The notes: generated by a model not told the origin, from the sequence alone. A stretch of DNA of 64,000 bases from Blastocystis sp. Blastoise (GCA_039096225.1 JBBPEB010000026.1:135001-199000), one strand, 5' to 3'; shown: positions 1-23,560, counted from the stretch's first letter. Translations and numbers: made by a program.

Positions 1-1284
1 ACTTTTGATTCTTTTGAAGCGAAAAATGGAATTTTCATACCATTATAATCAATAGGGATCTATAATAATAATAATAATAAGTATAATAATAATAATAACA
101 ATAATAATAATAATAATAATAAGTATAATAATCATAATAATAAATAAAATAATAATAAACATAATAATAAATAAAATAATAATAAACATAATAAAAATTT
201 AATTTTTCTATATATATACGATAAGAGAAATTTCAAATAAAGAATTATTATAAATATCATCTTCATAATCACGTATAGAATTATTCATGGGAATTGGCTG
301 ATCTTTTAAATGAATAGAGAAATAATCGCGAGGATAATGAAAATAATTCTAAAAATATATAAATAGTTATGAATAATAATTTTGAAAATAAAATAAATAA
401 TGATTATCAACTAATTATATATATATATATATATATTACTTGAACTATAGCAATAAAATCCATAAATGTTGATGTATTCCGTACAAAAGATGTGAGGGAT
501 TGATTCCAAAAGGACCAATGAATTGAATACATTATATTATCACTCTATATATATATATATTAAATTATATAAATAATAATAATAATAAAATTATTTATAT
601 ATATACATGAACAATAGGTTGATCATCAATAATAGAAAAAAGAGGAACGTTTATATGTATAGATAAATGAACATAATTATCATTATCTTTAGGAAGTTGT
701 TGAATAAATGTTTTTATTGGACATTTTTTAAAGTGATTCATTATTTCTATTTGATTTATTTGTATATGTAACTCATTTAAAATATCCTAGAAATATAATT
801 ATATTTATATTCACTTTTTTTTAAATATATAATATTTTTTAATAAATTTGAAATAAAAAAAAGATTATACATAATAAAACATACGGATTTCAATTTTAAA
901 TGATCGATGATATCACTCACTTGCTGATTTATAAAGATTTCTGTAGTATATACATATTTCAAGACTTTCAGTTGTACAAATACAGTTGGATCTATTATAA
1001 GATTCAACGTATCATTATCGTTTATATCACTTTGTTGAAGAGTCATTGCATCATACAATAACGTATTATTTTTACATAAAGAGATATAACTAACATCACA
1101 ACGTTCCATAACCTATATAAATTTATAAAATAAAATGAATATTTGTTTTCAGTAAATGTACTCTAATTTCATCTTTCAATGAATATATAGTTTTTTGCAA
1201 ACTCGAGACTAATCGAAATTTTGTTTGCTTGTATAATATAATAACATTTATAGTTTTGTCATTTTGTTCTTTCATTGAGCTCAT
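1..1284 (-). CDS. Ubiquitin-like-domain protein, 5' part of gene
   Basis: The gene reads leftward and runs off the window. Six phase-consistent exons are visible: 1162-1284, 885-1112, 607-786, 440-544, 220-348 and 1-59. The first ATG at 1284 starts MSSMKEQNDKTINVIILYKQ. Exons 1-2 spell a ubiquitin fold: beta hairpin (INVIILYKQTKFRLVSSLQ), helix (TIYSLKDEIRVME), a short strand around SLCKNNTLLYD, and the closing DNDTLNLII. A second region of similar layout follows (VFVQLKVLKYVYTTEIFI ... SDIIDHLKL), so tandem ubiquitin-like domains are possible. There is no signal peptide or membrane segment. The ubiquitin-like call is mine from the fold pattern; the protein family, and whether it is a protease, adaptor or other protein, cannot be told from the 5' part. 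A decayed copy of part of this gene seems to lie at 23.6-24.15 kb. Confidence 0.55.
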
Positions 1285-2440
1285 TTAAAGATACTATACT
1301 AAAAATCAAGCAATGAATAACAAAAAGAAGGAAAGAAAAAGTTGAGAATCTTTTTTTTTAAATTTTCATGAAAATAATCACTGTTTTAATATATTTTGAA
1401 TGGTTATTTTTTAAAGAATCAGGGTTGTGTATTTTCTCAGTCTCTACCTTCAATTACCTATTTTTTAAATAGAGAAACGTTGTTGTTTAGAAAGAAAGGC
1501 ATTCAATAAATTTTTTTTATTAAATAAAACACTCAAATAAGGATAATCATTGATTAGTGTGTTGTATAAGCAATGAATTTTCATCGATTTTTATAAAATC
1601 CATAATGTAGTGAAGACTTGAATGATATAAATTGATATGTGAAATGAAAAAAATATATATATATTATTTTTTTGACCTAGAAAACCAAAGTTGATCGAGA
1701 ATACTAGTTATTCTATACTTTACATATTAGTACAAAAACAATAAGTAAAAAGAATACATTTTTTAACACAATAAAACTCGATTCAAACAAAAACCTAGCT
1801 TGTTAGAATATTTCTGCATTAAATATGCTTTAAAATAATGTGTTTGCATTGACATATCGCAGGATAGTAATATCTACCTATAATGATAGATATTACTATG
1901 AACTGGAATGAAAATGGGCTTTTGAATTTCTAGATATATCACAAATAGTGTTCATTATCTTCTATAAGATCTTAATTATTATTTAGATAACAAATAACAA
2001 TTGAAAACCTGTAATATCAAAAAAATGAGTCTGAATAATCAAGAAAAACAAAATTTTTGATATAGAGACTTTACATATAAGATATAAATTAGAAAAAAAA
2101 ACATAGAATTTCATTCACCATAATTATTTAAATAGACAAGAGTCTTCAAATCAATAAAAAACAGAAGAAATTCATTATTTTAAAATAAGAAAAAAAGAAA
2201 GTGTTTTCTTCATTCATTCCATTGGATAGAGTACATGAATATCCAATAAGAATAGGTATAAAGAATAAAAAAAGAACCAAGCTGGAAGTCAAGAATTTTC
2301 TTCATTTATATTGGTTTTTTTAAAAAATGTAAAGAGAATCAAGAAAATTCTAGAGATTTCTGCATAATTTTTTTATTGCTTTGCCTTATAAAAAAATAAA
2401 TTTCCTTGAAAAATATAATTTTCTTTGTATTCACTAAATC
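1285..2440. other. Intergenic, divergent promoters
   Basis: No open frame or splice pattern is visible. The stretch separates two divergently read genes and must hold both promoters. A TATA-like CCTTATAAAAAAATAA lies about 55 bases upstream of the MANF start. No other element is recognised. Confidence 0.4.
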
Positions 2441-3201
2441 ATGAGATCCTTTTATGTTTTGATGGCTTTAACCTTCTTTATTGCTGCTTGTTGTGCTGCT
2501 AAACCTAAGACTGCTGCTGATTGTCAAGTATGTGTTGATGTTGTTAGCGAAATTGAAAAAACTATTACTGATGAAGATCGTAAAGATTTAACTAAAATTG
2601 AAAGTAAAATCGATCGTTATTGTAATAAAAAGAATCTTAGTCAAGAACAAAAGAAAGTTTGTTATCACATTGATCCTATTAAACGTGAAATTTCTCGTCC
2701 TATTTCTTTCCAAATGCCCGTTGAAGATATCTGTATTAGAAAATTAAATAAGAAGAATCCTGAATTTTGTGCTATTAAATATGGTATATATATATTTTTT
2801 TTTATATATATTTTTATATTATTTTTGCTTTTATTATAATTTTTTATATTAATATTTCTTTTAATATTTTTACTTTTATATTTTTTTTATTTTAATTTAT
2901 TATTATATTATAATTCTATATATATATATCTAGTTCCTGAAGGTGAAAAGACTGCTACTGCTACTGTTAACTATGATAAGATGAAGATCAGTCAATTAAA
3001 AGCCATTTTAGCTGAACATAAAACAAAATGTGTTGGCTGTTATGAAAAGAAAGGTATATATATATTTATATATATATTTATATTTACTTGAATATCCAAT
3101 TTATTTACTATTTATTTTATTACATATAATATATATATATATAATATATAGATTATGTTAAGAAAGTGAAAGAAATCATGGCTAATGAATCTGAATTATA
3201 A
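2441..3201 (+). CDS. manf: MANF/ARMET-family ER protein
   Basis: Three exons (2441-2783, 2934-3053, 3152-3201) encode 170 residues; animal MANF precursors are about 180. A signal peptide (MRSFYVLMALTFFIAACCAA) precedes a saposin-like domain with the ordered cysteines DCQVC, RYC, VCYHI, EDIC and EFCAIKY. The C-terminal SAP-like domain carries MKISQLKAILAEHKTKCVGC with the CxxC pair, then YEKKDYVKKVKEIM. The total is eight cysteines in the MANF order, and FCAIKY corresponds to the CELKY seen in animals. The protein ends in ESEL, which resembles a weak KDEL-type ER-retention tail. In animals MANF is an ER-stress-induced cofactor of the chaperone BiP and is also secreted. Both introns have GT...AG ends and preserve phase. 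The family call is firm; retention by ESEL is inference. Confidence 0.93.
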
Positions 3202-3670
3202 TTTTAATATATATATTATAATATTATACATATATCTTTCTCCTATATAAATTTTTTCTTCTTTTCCTTTTTTTTTTAATCATATAATTTTGTTTCATTA
3301 CTATTATTTCGTTCAATTATTAATATATAAACTTATATTAAAATTTGTTTATCTTTATTTTTCTTTGTTAATTATATCCAATTGTAATCTTATAGCTTTT
3401 GTTTTGTCAATTTTTTTTCTTTATTGCTATTTACATGTAATAAATAGCATACTAAATATTTAAAAGTATACTAAAATACATTCAAATGTTATAAATGAAA
3501 AAAATAGTGTTTTTCTCATAATTCTCTTAAATAATCTGAATTAGATTCAGTATGTTCACAAACAAACAAAATGAAAACAGTTTGTGAATTATCTTTTTAT
3601 TCAATATACATCCATTTCTTTATTTTTTATTGGTTCTATTCGATAAACTTAATTCAGCACAGAGAATAGA
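3202..3670. other. Intergenic
   Basis: T-rich 3' flank of the MANF gene and 5' flank of the WD40 gene. No gene, RNA or clear regulatory element is visible. Confidence 0.3.
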
Positions 3671-14920
<11,250 letters not shown>

Positions 14921-15397
14921 TAATTTATTTATTCTTTATTAAAAAGTTTTTTATAAATATCATTATATATATTTTTTTTATACTATATATTTACTATAAA
15001 TGTATTCTACTATTTATATAAATATATAAACATTTTTTTTTATATGAAATCTAATGTCTTCTATTATCTTTTATATATTTTTCATATTTTTCAGTTTACT
15101 ATTCATGTATAATTTCTGTATATATGATCTAGAATAATACTTTTTTTAGAATAAAACACTTTTCTTCTTTATGAATATGATATTCTATATTATTACTATT
15201 TTGTTTTATTATTTTTATTAAATGAGTCTTATGTTGACTAAAAGTATTCTATTCATTTATTTATTTGGTTAATTTGTTTCTATTATTATCTTCTCATATG
15301 AGCAAAACAACCTTCGAAAACTCTTTTTATATATTTTTTTATTAATTTAAGATAATATTCGCATACTTAATTCATCTATTTGCCATATTCCTTATGT
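14921..15397. other. Intergenic between convergent genes
   Basis: AT-rich shared 3' flank of the WD40 and acylphosphatase genes, which read toward each other. Nothing else is visible. Confidence 0.3.
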
Positions 15398-15801
15398 TTA
15401 ATGTCTTCGAATATCAAATGAAGAAAAGTTTCTTTCATTTAATTCACATTCGTTTGTAAATTCTGATTTTGTTATTAATGAATATGGTGATCCAACATGT
15501 CCTAGCCAATAGACCATTTTATTATACGATTCTTGCTCTCCTTCTAATCTATAGAAAGAAAATCAAATGATGTTTGTCTAATAATTATGATTTTTAATAG
15601 TCAACATACACACCACAGACCGTAGAACTAGCATTTCGAACCCAACCAGTAATACCAATAGAGTCTGCATATTCTTTAGTAAATTTTCTAAAATATACAC
15701 CTAATTAAATAATAATATTCATTGCAATAAGATGATCATCATATGTATTTACCTTGCACACGTCCCCAGATCTCAAAATGACAACTTCGAATAATTGACA
15801 T
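15398..15801 (-). CDS. ACYP: Acylphosphatase
   Basis: Three exons (15753-15801, 15610-15700, 15398-15548) encode 96 residues, the usual length for the family. The N terminus reads MSIIRSCHFEIWGRVQGVYF and contains the signature GRVQGVxFR, whose arginine binds phosphate. It is followed by GITGWVRNASS with the catalytic asparagine (family GWVxN), then TVCGVLEGEQES and the closing VGSPYSLITKSEF ... NFSSFDIRRH, which matches the family end YxxFxIR. The enzyme hydrolyses acyl phosphates such as 1,3-bisphosphoglycerate and carbamoyl phosphate in the cytosol. It has no targeting signal. All catalytic residues are present and all splice phases agree, so it should be active. Confidence 0.95.
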
Positions 15802-16638
15802 ACTTCTTTATAAACATTTATAGATATATATAAAAAGGAGATCATATATATACTACAAAGTATATATGAGAAATACGTTAAGAAAACACAAAATAAATTT
15901 TATATAGAATATAAAAAATAAAATTGATTTAGAAAAAAATCAAACACTTTTTTGGTTTCTTTTTGCTGTTTATTTAAAAAAAGTACCAAAAATATATTTT
16001 TGCATTTATTATATACGCAGTTAATGAACTGTTATCTATTTAAAGTGATATCATATCGAAATAAAAAAATAAATTTTACTAATTATCGTTTTATTCTTAT
16101 TTAAATTTTCTCCTGTTACTTTTCATATGCTATATATCTCTTTATGCAAATTCTTCCTATTTTTAACACAAAGGAATATTACTAAAAATTGAAAGAGTAG
16201 GTTTACCAGCAATTGATGTGTCAATTTGTGTTATATCATATTTCGAGTATCTAATAATATTTAGATTTCATAATAATATGAAAGAAAAATATGGATAATG
16301 AATCAACAGCTATCCTTAAAGTGTAAATTCACCTTAGAACCACATATGAAGTTATCTTAAATATCTAAATAGCCTATAATATAGTTAGTTGAGGTAGTAT
16401 AGAAAGGAAGATTTTGAAAAAGTATTAAGAAACATGAGAAATCAATAGAGAAACTGATGATCTGATTGGTTCTTTTCCCTTATAGTGATAAACTATTGGT
16501 TGAGTGTTTATTAAAACGAATTTCTTTTTCACTGAATAAAAAACGACTATAAAGAAAAAGGGAACTGATACAGTATTTCTTGGATACAATTCAATTTTTA
16601 AAGGAAAAAATACTTTTATTTAAGCTAGCTTTTAAATA
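15802..16638. other. Intergenic, divergent promoters
   Basis: Separates the acylphosphatase gene (-) from the gene starting at 16639 (+). No open frame, splice pattern or RNA gene is recognised. Confidence 0.35.
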
Positions 16639-17518
16639 ATGCAGCATTTAATATCTGCTGAGACTATTTCTACCGAATTGGCTGAAAATCTTGCTGTTCT
16701 AAATGAATTATTTCCAACATTAGTAAAAGATATGAAACATGAACATGAATATCAAAATCTAGTACTTGTTTGTCAAGATTTAGTATCTAACAAATTAATT
16801 CCTTTTGTTCAATCGTTGAATATCAATCTGATTGATTGGATTCATCTTCTTGAAAAGACACCAGGTTACATCAGTCCAGGTAGTGATGTTCCTTCTATCA
16901 TATCTCTGGATGAGATGAATCAAAAAGCAACAAATGTCAATGAAATTATCAAAGATTTACTTGAGAAAATGACTACTATAGAAGTATTTTTATTATTTTT
17001 CATTATTAATATTCATTTTTCATTTGATTCTTTATAGGATCATCTGAAATCTAAAAAACATACAAGTAGATATATATAGATTTTTAATAAATATATTATT
17101 TTGTTTTTAATAAATATATATTTTTTTGTTTTTAATAAATATATATTTTTTGTTTTTAATAAATATATATTTTGTTTTTAATAAATATATATTTTTTTTG
17201 TTTTTAATAAATATATATTTTTTTGTTTTTAATAAATATATATTTTGTTTTTAATAAATACTTTTTTTTTGTTTTTAATAAATATATATATATATTTTTT
17301 GTTTTTAATAAATATATATATATTAATGAATATACATAAATAATACTTTAAATAAATATATATTCCTCTATATAGTTAATGAAATTTTTACTATATTGCA
17401 AGAGAAGATTGTTCCTAAATCTCAAAATATGGCTATTCATATAATTGATTGTATTAATGATAATAATATTACTGATGAAGCCGAAATTAAAGAAATGATC
17501 GATGAAAATAAATTATAA
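16639..17518 (+). CDS. Small helical protein, unrecognised
   Basis: Three exons (16639-16983, 17038-17065, 17376-17518) encode about 171 residues: MQHLISAETISTELAENLAV ... IDENKL. The sequence is hydrophilic and looks mostly alpha-helical. It has one proline/glycine-rich loop (KTPGYISPGSDVP) and an acidic C-terminal helix, with no signal peptide, membrane segment or catalytic motif that I recognise. The second intron consists almost entirely of a tandem repeat. Phases are consistent (115 codons, then a 28-base exon completing phase 1). The function is unknown, but the gene is well supported by exon structure and composition. Confidence 0.7.
17076..17330 (+). repeat. Intronic minisatellite, unit about 22 bases
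   Basis: About ten copies of a unit TTTTTGTTTTTAATAAATAT plus a few A/T, differing mainly in T-run length. They fill the second intron of the gene at 16639. Confidence 0.85.
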
Positions 17519-17921
17519 TCATGATTATCATGTCTTTTTAGTTGGTTTATATATTTGTACTATCATATCTCTTTATAATACTCAAATGTATTTCAATTCT
17601 ATATATTTATATATTTCTTTTTTAATAGAATAGTGTACCATAATTTTTTTCATATAAATATATATATAGTTGTTTTTTATATTTTTAAATTTATGATTTG
17701 CTTTGCATTCTTATATATATACATATATATATATATATTCTTTCTCTGTTGAACAATGTTATTATTGTCGAATTCATTCATGGAACAAAACACACTGTTT
17801 TTTAATAATATATTTTATTATTAATAATATTCACAAATAACCCCATTTTTTTTTACTATTTTTGTTGTTTTATACATCATATACATATTGATCAATCACT
17901 TTCACCTATAATTATTATTAT

Positions 17922-18275
17922 TCATTTATAATTATTATTTTTAGTATTGATATAAATATATATACTATCATATAAATAATCTTCAACTCTTTCTAAATAC
18001 TGTTGTTCAGTCTCTTTTTTCAAGTAGAAATATGTATAAAAATAGATATATAAATCCTGATACACATAAAGTAAATACAGAACAAGTAAAGATTTAAAGA
18101 TATACATTTATTGAATAGTGTATACAACATTTATATATATATATATATATAAAGGATATTATTAGATTCAAAATAGAATATCCATAAAGTACAATGATTT
18201 GTTATTATTGAATAATAAATATATACACAGGACAGTATATATCTAATAATAATAATAATAATCATAATCACAATC

Positions 18276-18326
<51 letters not shown>

Positions 18327-20639
18327 TTTGCATGAAATGCCTTGGTTGGCAAATGAGAAATTGAAATTATATTCTTATTAATTGATAACTATATATATAA
18401 TATATATAAATTTATATATATATATACTTGTGGAGCATAAATATATAAAGTTAAAATAAGAGAATATAGCCACGATACATTCCACGATGAATATATATCA
18501 AATTCAGGTCTATATATATAGAGTTAATATATAATTTATTATTTAAATAGAACATTATTTATATATATAAAATAATCTAAACTTCAATTATCATTATAAT
18601 ATGATATATATATATATACCTTAATGAATCAAAGTTGATATGTAATAATTGATATATATAATGAATAGATCCATCTTTCCAAAGTGATGACATATGTATA
18701 TATAATAATATTAATAGAGGAATTGTAAATATATATATAGACGTAAAACGACTCTCTACTGCACGTGACATATAACGGCTTTTACCACTATATATATTCA
18801 ATAAGTTATATATTTATATATTTAATAAGTTATATATATATTTAAATATTATAAGTAATATATATAGATATTTAATAAGTTATATATATATATATATATA
18901 TACGTTTTTAGAAACGGTACATGTAGAGGTATTTTAAATTGGATAGTTTCCATACAATAGAAAAACTATAATATATATAATAAAAAGATGAACTATTTTA
19001 TTCATAAATATAATAATAATATATATATGAATAATAATAGTATATAAAAAAACAATATAAAAAATCATGTATGAAAATAAATGAAATAAAATAATAAATA
19101 AAATAATAACGCTATAAATATTCATACGTTGATGAATATTTCACAGAGAATCATATATATATAAAGAGGAGGAGTAGAAGAAGGAGTGGATATATATATG
19201 CATATATGAAGAAGAAGAGAAAGGAATGAAGAATAAATAGATATATTTTCCATCGATATATTTGAATATAAATGATGAATACGCATACAAAAAGAAAACA
19301 CCTAATATATATATATATATATAAAATTTTATCTACGAATAATAATAATAAACATAATAATAATAAATCTATTTATAATAAATGTACTACTCTTAATAAT
19401 ACTACATATATAATAATATCTATATCTATAACATACATATAAAATAGTGATAATCATAATAATTAAAGATGGTTTCACTAATGTATCTATAATCAACGAT
19501 CCAGGAGTATTTATATATATATCTAAACACTTCGATATCACTATATATATACATATATAATTATAGTATAATATTCATCAATATATATATATCTCATAAA
19601 CTTTTATAAATAAGAAAATAGTTAATAAAATATATATGTATACATAAAGTTTGTTTAGACTGAATTTTACATATATTAAATAGCATTGTTTTTATATAAT
19701 GTGAATCAATATTGATTTGAAATGTATATATATTATCCAATAAAACATTCTTGTCTCTATATAGTAATATATATGATAAAATATTAAAAAAAATAATGTA
19801 TTCATATATATACAGCAATAAATCAGTAGTATCTATCTTTGAAATTCCAGATAACCGCGGGAAATATACAGTTGTATTCCATAAAGAATGAATAGAATAC
19901 ATATGAAGAATATTATTATAGTATTTTGTATGTAATGATGGTAAAATGAGAGAAGAATTATAATAAGGAATATCAATATATATAGAGTAATCTATACAAA
20001 AATAACTTGAATATTTTTTTTTAATATGAATGAAATGAATATTTTTATAGACACTATATACTTTTTATAAAATCAAAAGATTCTAAAGTCAGCTTAATCT
20101 CATTCTAATTTTAATAAAATTATACATATAAATATATATACAGAAAAAAAATGATTATTCTTAATCGTTGAGAGAGAAATAATGAGTGACGCATCGGTAA
20201 TTTCGTCTATATGTCTAGATACATACATATACGATTCCGTATTCTTCACATTAGAATCAATAGAAACTTGAATACTTTGAGATGACTAAAAGAAAGTGAT
20301 TTATGTAAATAGAATAAACTATCAGCATACATCAACATAATGGATATCCTTGTCAATTATAGTTATATTATACACACTCATATCGGTATTACCATACTCA
20401 TATTTGATGGAATGTTTGAGATGAATGGATAATGTCGCTTTCATTTTTATCAATTCATTATTTTTTATTACTGATGTCATGACTTTATTGGATTCATGCT
20501 GTGTTTTCTTTGATACAGAGAACGAAGGATCATAATGAATCTAAATAATTAGTTTATTCTCAAATAGACATACCGGATATGTTATGATAAAGCATATCAA
20601 TAATACGAAAAAGGAATTCAAAATGAAATAACGAAACAT
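17922..20639 (-). CDS. TMEM181/Wntless-like (GOST-type) membrane protein
   Basis: The gene starts at the ATG at 20639. The first exon (20574-20639) encodes a membrane anchor, MFRYFILNSFFVLLICFIIT. The second (20331-20540) and third (from 20285) encode a lumenal domain with IHYVDSSQSIQVSIDSN. A small exon, NEIKLTLESFDFIKN, joins in phase to YSIYIDIPYYNSS. These lie in the order of human TMEM181 (anchor, lumenal beta domain, then AHLGYLNYTQYTV-like strands). Further down come several hydrophobic exons (LVKPSLIIMIITILY; FTIPLLILLYIHMSSL) and FDIYSSWNVSWLYSLILTLY then IYAP, resembling the last TMEM181 helix. GOST proteins are Golgi or endosomal trafficking factors with seven helices. Exon limits beyond 19.9 kb are uncertain, and the lower end (17.9-18.3 kb) may not belong. 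A CCGCGG palindrome lies at 19855. Confidence 0.45.
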
Positions 20640-20720
20640 AATGAGAAAATATGGTTTTCTAAGAAGAAGAATCGAATGATTTAATACTCAAATATATAAC
20701 AATTAAACAGAAGGTTGTTA

Positions 20721-20802
20721 GACAATTTGTCCGAGTGGTTAAGGAGGTAGACTAGAAATCTACTGGGCTTTGCCCGCGCAGGTTCGAATCCTGCAGTTGT
20801 CG
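20721..20802 (+). tRNA. tRNA-Ser (anticodon AGA)
   Basis: A complete type II tRNA of 82 bases. It has a seven-pair acceptor (GACAATT with AGTTGTC, one G-U), a D-arm with GAGTGGTTAAGGA, an anticodon stem GTAGA/TCTAC with loop CTAGAAA, a long variable arm GGGC-TTT-GCCC typical of Ser/Leu, and a T-arm GCAG-GTTCGAA-TCCTGC. The discriminator is G, as in serine tRNAs. There is no intron and no encoded CCA. A TTTTT stretch just downstream fits RNA polymerase III termination. An identical copy is at 61068-61149 on the other strand. Confidence 0.97.
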
Positions 20803-21491
20803 AATTTTTCTCTTTTTGTATTCATTAATATGGATTCTATTTTGAATTTTCTTGTTGTGTACGTAGATATTTACATAGTAATTTTTATTGAATCTAATTT
20901 ATTTTTAAGAACCTAATAAACAATGTACTATAACATATTTATCATTTTATTACATATTCTCTTGTTTGTTCAAGTCATATAGAACAATCATTCGATATGA
21001 TCAATTATTTCTATTATCACTAATAATTTTTTCTCTATGTCTTATATATGACAATAATTTTGAATTTATAAATATAAATTCATTAAAGAATAACATAATA
21101 ATTTCTTTTTATAAAAAAATATATAATATTTTTAAAAATAAGTATATATATATATGATTCTTCAAGAAGATACATATTATAACGAATTTGTTTCATTATT
21201 CTTAAATAGTATTATGATATTAACCAAATTACTAATGATTAATAAATAAATATAATGAGATATAACTTTTAAAACCGAATAAACTGTACTAAAAGTAATG
21301 ATTGAATTAATACAGTTGAAGACACGCGTTATAACTATCTAGAAAGCTATAAACTAATATATATAAAGTACACTGATATAAATGATAGAAGAAATAAATA
21401 AAATGACCATAGAATGTCAAAAAACAATATACTCAGAGTAAACATCCTACTTAAATCAATATATACAATAAATAAAAAATGAAAACGATTC
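20803..21491. other. Intergenic
   Basis: The first roughly 50 bases match the 3' flank of the other tRNA-Ser copy. The rest is AT-rich, with only a short open frame (20966-21157) that has no gene-like features. Confidence 0.4.
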
Positions 21492-21507
21492 TATACACTA
21501 GCAGGCA
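21492..21507 (+). repeat. Left copy of inverted 16-mer, candidate transposon end
   Basis: TATACACTAGCAGGCA occurs here and, perfectly reverse-complemented, at 53467-53482. The core begins CACTA, the hallmark of CACTA/EnSpm ends, and a CACTA-type transposase gene lies between the copies. Both cores are flanked outside by TATA. That these are element ends is inference. Confidence 0.45.
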
Positions 21508-21570
21508 TTTTCTTGGGAAAAATCTGGAACGCTAAATAGAATTGGCAACAAAACAATCTGCCATTTTGGA

Positions 21571-21836
21571 ATGGAAACTATTTCCAGTTTGGAATTGGAA
21601 AATTATTCCAGTTTGGAATTGGAAAATATTTCCATTTTGGAATTGGAAAATTATTCCAGTTTGGAATTGGAAAATTATTCCAGTTTGGAATTGGAAAATT
21701 ATTCCAGTTTGGAATTGGAAAATTATTCCAGTTTGGAATTGGAAAATTATTCCAGTTTGGAATTGGAAAATTATTCCAATTCCAAACTGGAATAATTTTC
21801 CAATTCCAAACTGGAATAATTTTCCAATTCCAAAAT
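21571..21836. repeat. 24-base satellite with terminal inversion (fold-back)
   Basis: About eight to nine direct copies of a 24-base unit, made of TTTGGAATTGG followed by AAAATTATTCCAG, are followed after a switch near 21776 by about two copies in reverse orientation. The array is bounded by the inverted sequences AATCTGCCATTTTGGAA (about 21556) and TTCCAAAATGGCAGATT (about 21828). The whole can fold into a long hairpin. Open frames crossing it (SLELENYS or VWNWKIIP repeats) are by-products of a unit length divisible by three. Confidence 0.9.
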
Positions 21837-22029
21837 GGCAGATTTTTTCATTTCCAAGAGACAAATTGTTATTTTACACTAATAGGTTTTTACCTGATCA
21901 TTCTTTATCTTTATTTTCATTTATTGAATAGTTGTGTAATCATAATAAAAAGATAAATATAACAAAAGGCAATTAATAATAAAATAATAATTAAAACAAA
22001 TAAAAAAATAATAAAATAATAATTATTTT

Positions 22030-22530
22030 GACTCGTTCTGAGTTAATTAGGAACCACTTTTGACCACTATATATAGAAAAAGATAGAATCAATAATAATA
22101 GATAATAATATATAATATATACCTTTTACAAACACGTATAGATCAATTATTGATAAGAACCACAACTATAAAAATAAAATGTAAAAAAATAAATATAATA
22201 TAATAATATACCTTTTAAATCCAAAAAGTGTAGACAAAGAGGGACCTCATGAAGTAATTAAAACCTATATAAAAATAAGAGTAGTTAATTGCAAAAAAAA
22301 AATATAATAAAATACCTTTGGAACCATGGAGCCGTTGAACAAGGAGACCTAAGACGATGTTGGAACCTATAGAAGATAATAAATAATAGTAACAAAGAGA
22401 ATACTAAAAATATATACCTTCAGCAACACAGGATTCCTTCTAGTCCATACTTCAGAACTCATAGACAAACTTTAAAAATGAGGAGGAATCAGGACCTATT
22501 TAAAGCTCTTTCACGGACCAGTAAGCCTAT
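22030..22530 (-). other. Spliced-looking, apparently non-coding unit
   Basis: On the minus strand, about five short segments of 40-110 bases are separated by A/T stretches that begin GTATAT or GTATTT and end ATATAG or TTATAG, like the introns of real genes here. The segments lie near 22419-22530, 22320-22368, 22215-22253, 22123-22166 and 22035-22068. The first has stops in all three frames, and the others give no consistent frame. The donor sides share a pattern ending AAAAG or GAAG before GTAT. It could be a spliced non-coding RNA or the remains of a gene. Confidence 0.35.
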
Positions 22531-23560
22531 ATGATATCATATAAATAAAATATATTATATACATTTTAAAAGATATATAAAATTCAGTTGTAAATCAACT
22601 AAAAATAAAAATAAATATGAAATTTTTTAGAATTTATTTAAAAACACATCGATGGCCCTAAAAAATACAGAAAATCTTTTTTTTCTATGATAAAAGTCTA
22701 TACAAATTTTTTTATTTCCAGGGGTTATTAGATCTCTAAAATTTTCCCTGTTTCTCTTCTAAAAAGTGCATTTGTGTAAAATTCATTTGTAAATGTTATT
22801 TATGTGTATTAAGCTAAATTACTTCATTACAACACGTTTTCAGACTGAATAGAACAAAAACAAACTTATTTTAACAAACTATAGTTTCAATTAAGAGTAT
22901 TTATGAGTTAGACTTATATAATAGTATTTGATTCATAATGTGAATGTCATAGAGAATAAAGATATATATTTGACATAGTTGTTTATAAAGTCATAATTCA
23001 CATTTTGCAAACATTTTTATTATAATATATTCTATTTCAACGAATTGCTGATAATATAAGTGAGTAAATGAGTTGAGAAGGTTTGAATGTCGTTATCAAC
23101 ATAATAAATAATAAAATCTAATAAAAACACAAAAACAGATTAATGTGCATTCCATTTTATTGTTATTTGTAAAGAATTCTTTACAATAATGCATTGTAAG
23201 CTATCTACAAATAAAAAGAATACTATATAACTAAATATAATATAATAAAATGTAAAAAAAGATAATAGGTAATATGTATATAAAAATGAATCATCATTAT
23301 ATACATAAAATATGTATAAAGAAATTAATCATCATAGTATATTTAATATGTATGTATATATGTATGAAACCTCTTTCTTATCCTATATAAACTGATTATA
23401 AAACTATGTGTAATTTAATATAATATATATATACTGTTATAGCATTATATTATATATATATATATATATATCTGATAGTTATCATTATCTTCATTATATA
23501 TGAAACGATTTATCTGCAAGTCTATATATACCTATATAATAATAATAATAATAAGTATTA
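22531..23560. other. AT-rich stretch without recognisable genes
   Basis: No exon-like segment, RNA gene or long repeat is visible on either strand. Confidence 0.35.

Noticed and set aside
20966-21157. 63-codon frame after the tRNA
   Set aside because: Ile/Asn/Lys/Phe composition typical of random AT-rich DNA, with no splice partners or similarity.
21571-21836. CRISPR-like array
   Set aside because: Units are directly contiguous with no unique spacers, the DNA is eukaryotic and the array inverts at its end.
21532-21931. Repetitive open frames across the satellite
   Set aside because: A 24-base unit keeps any frame open. Frames are open on both strands with no splice or start context, so these are not genes.
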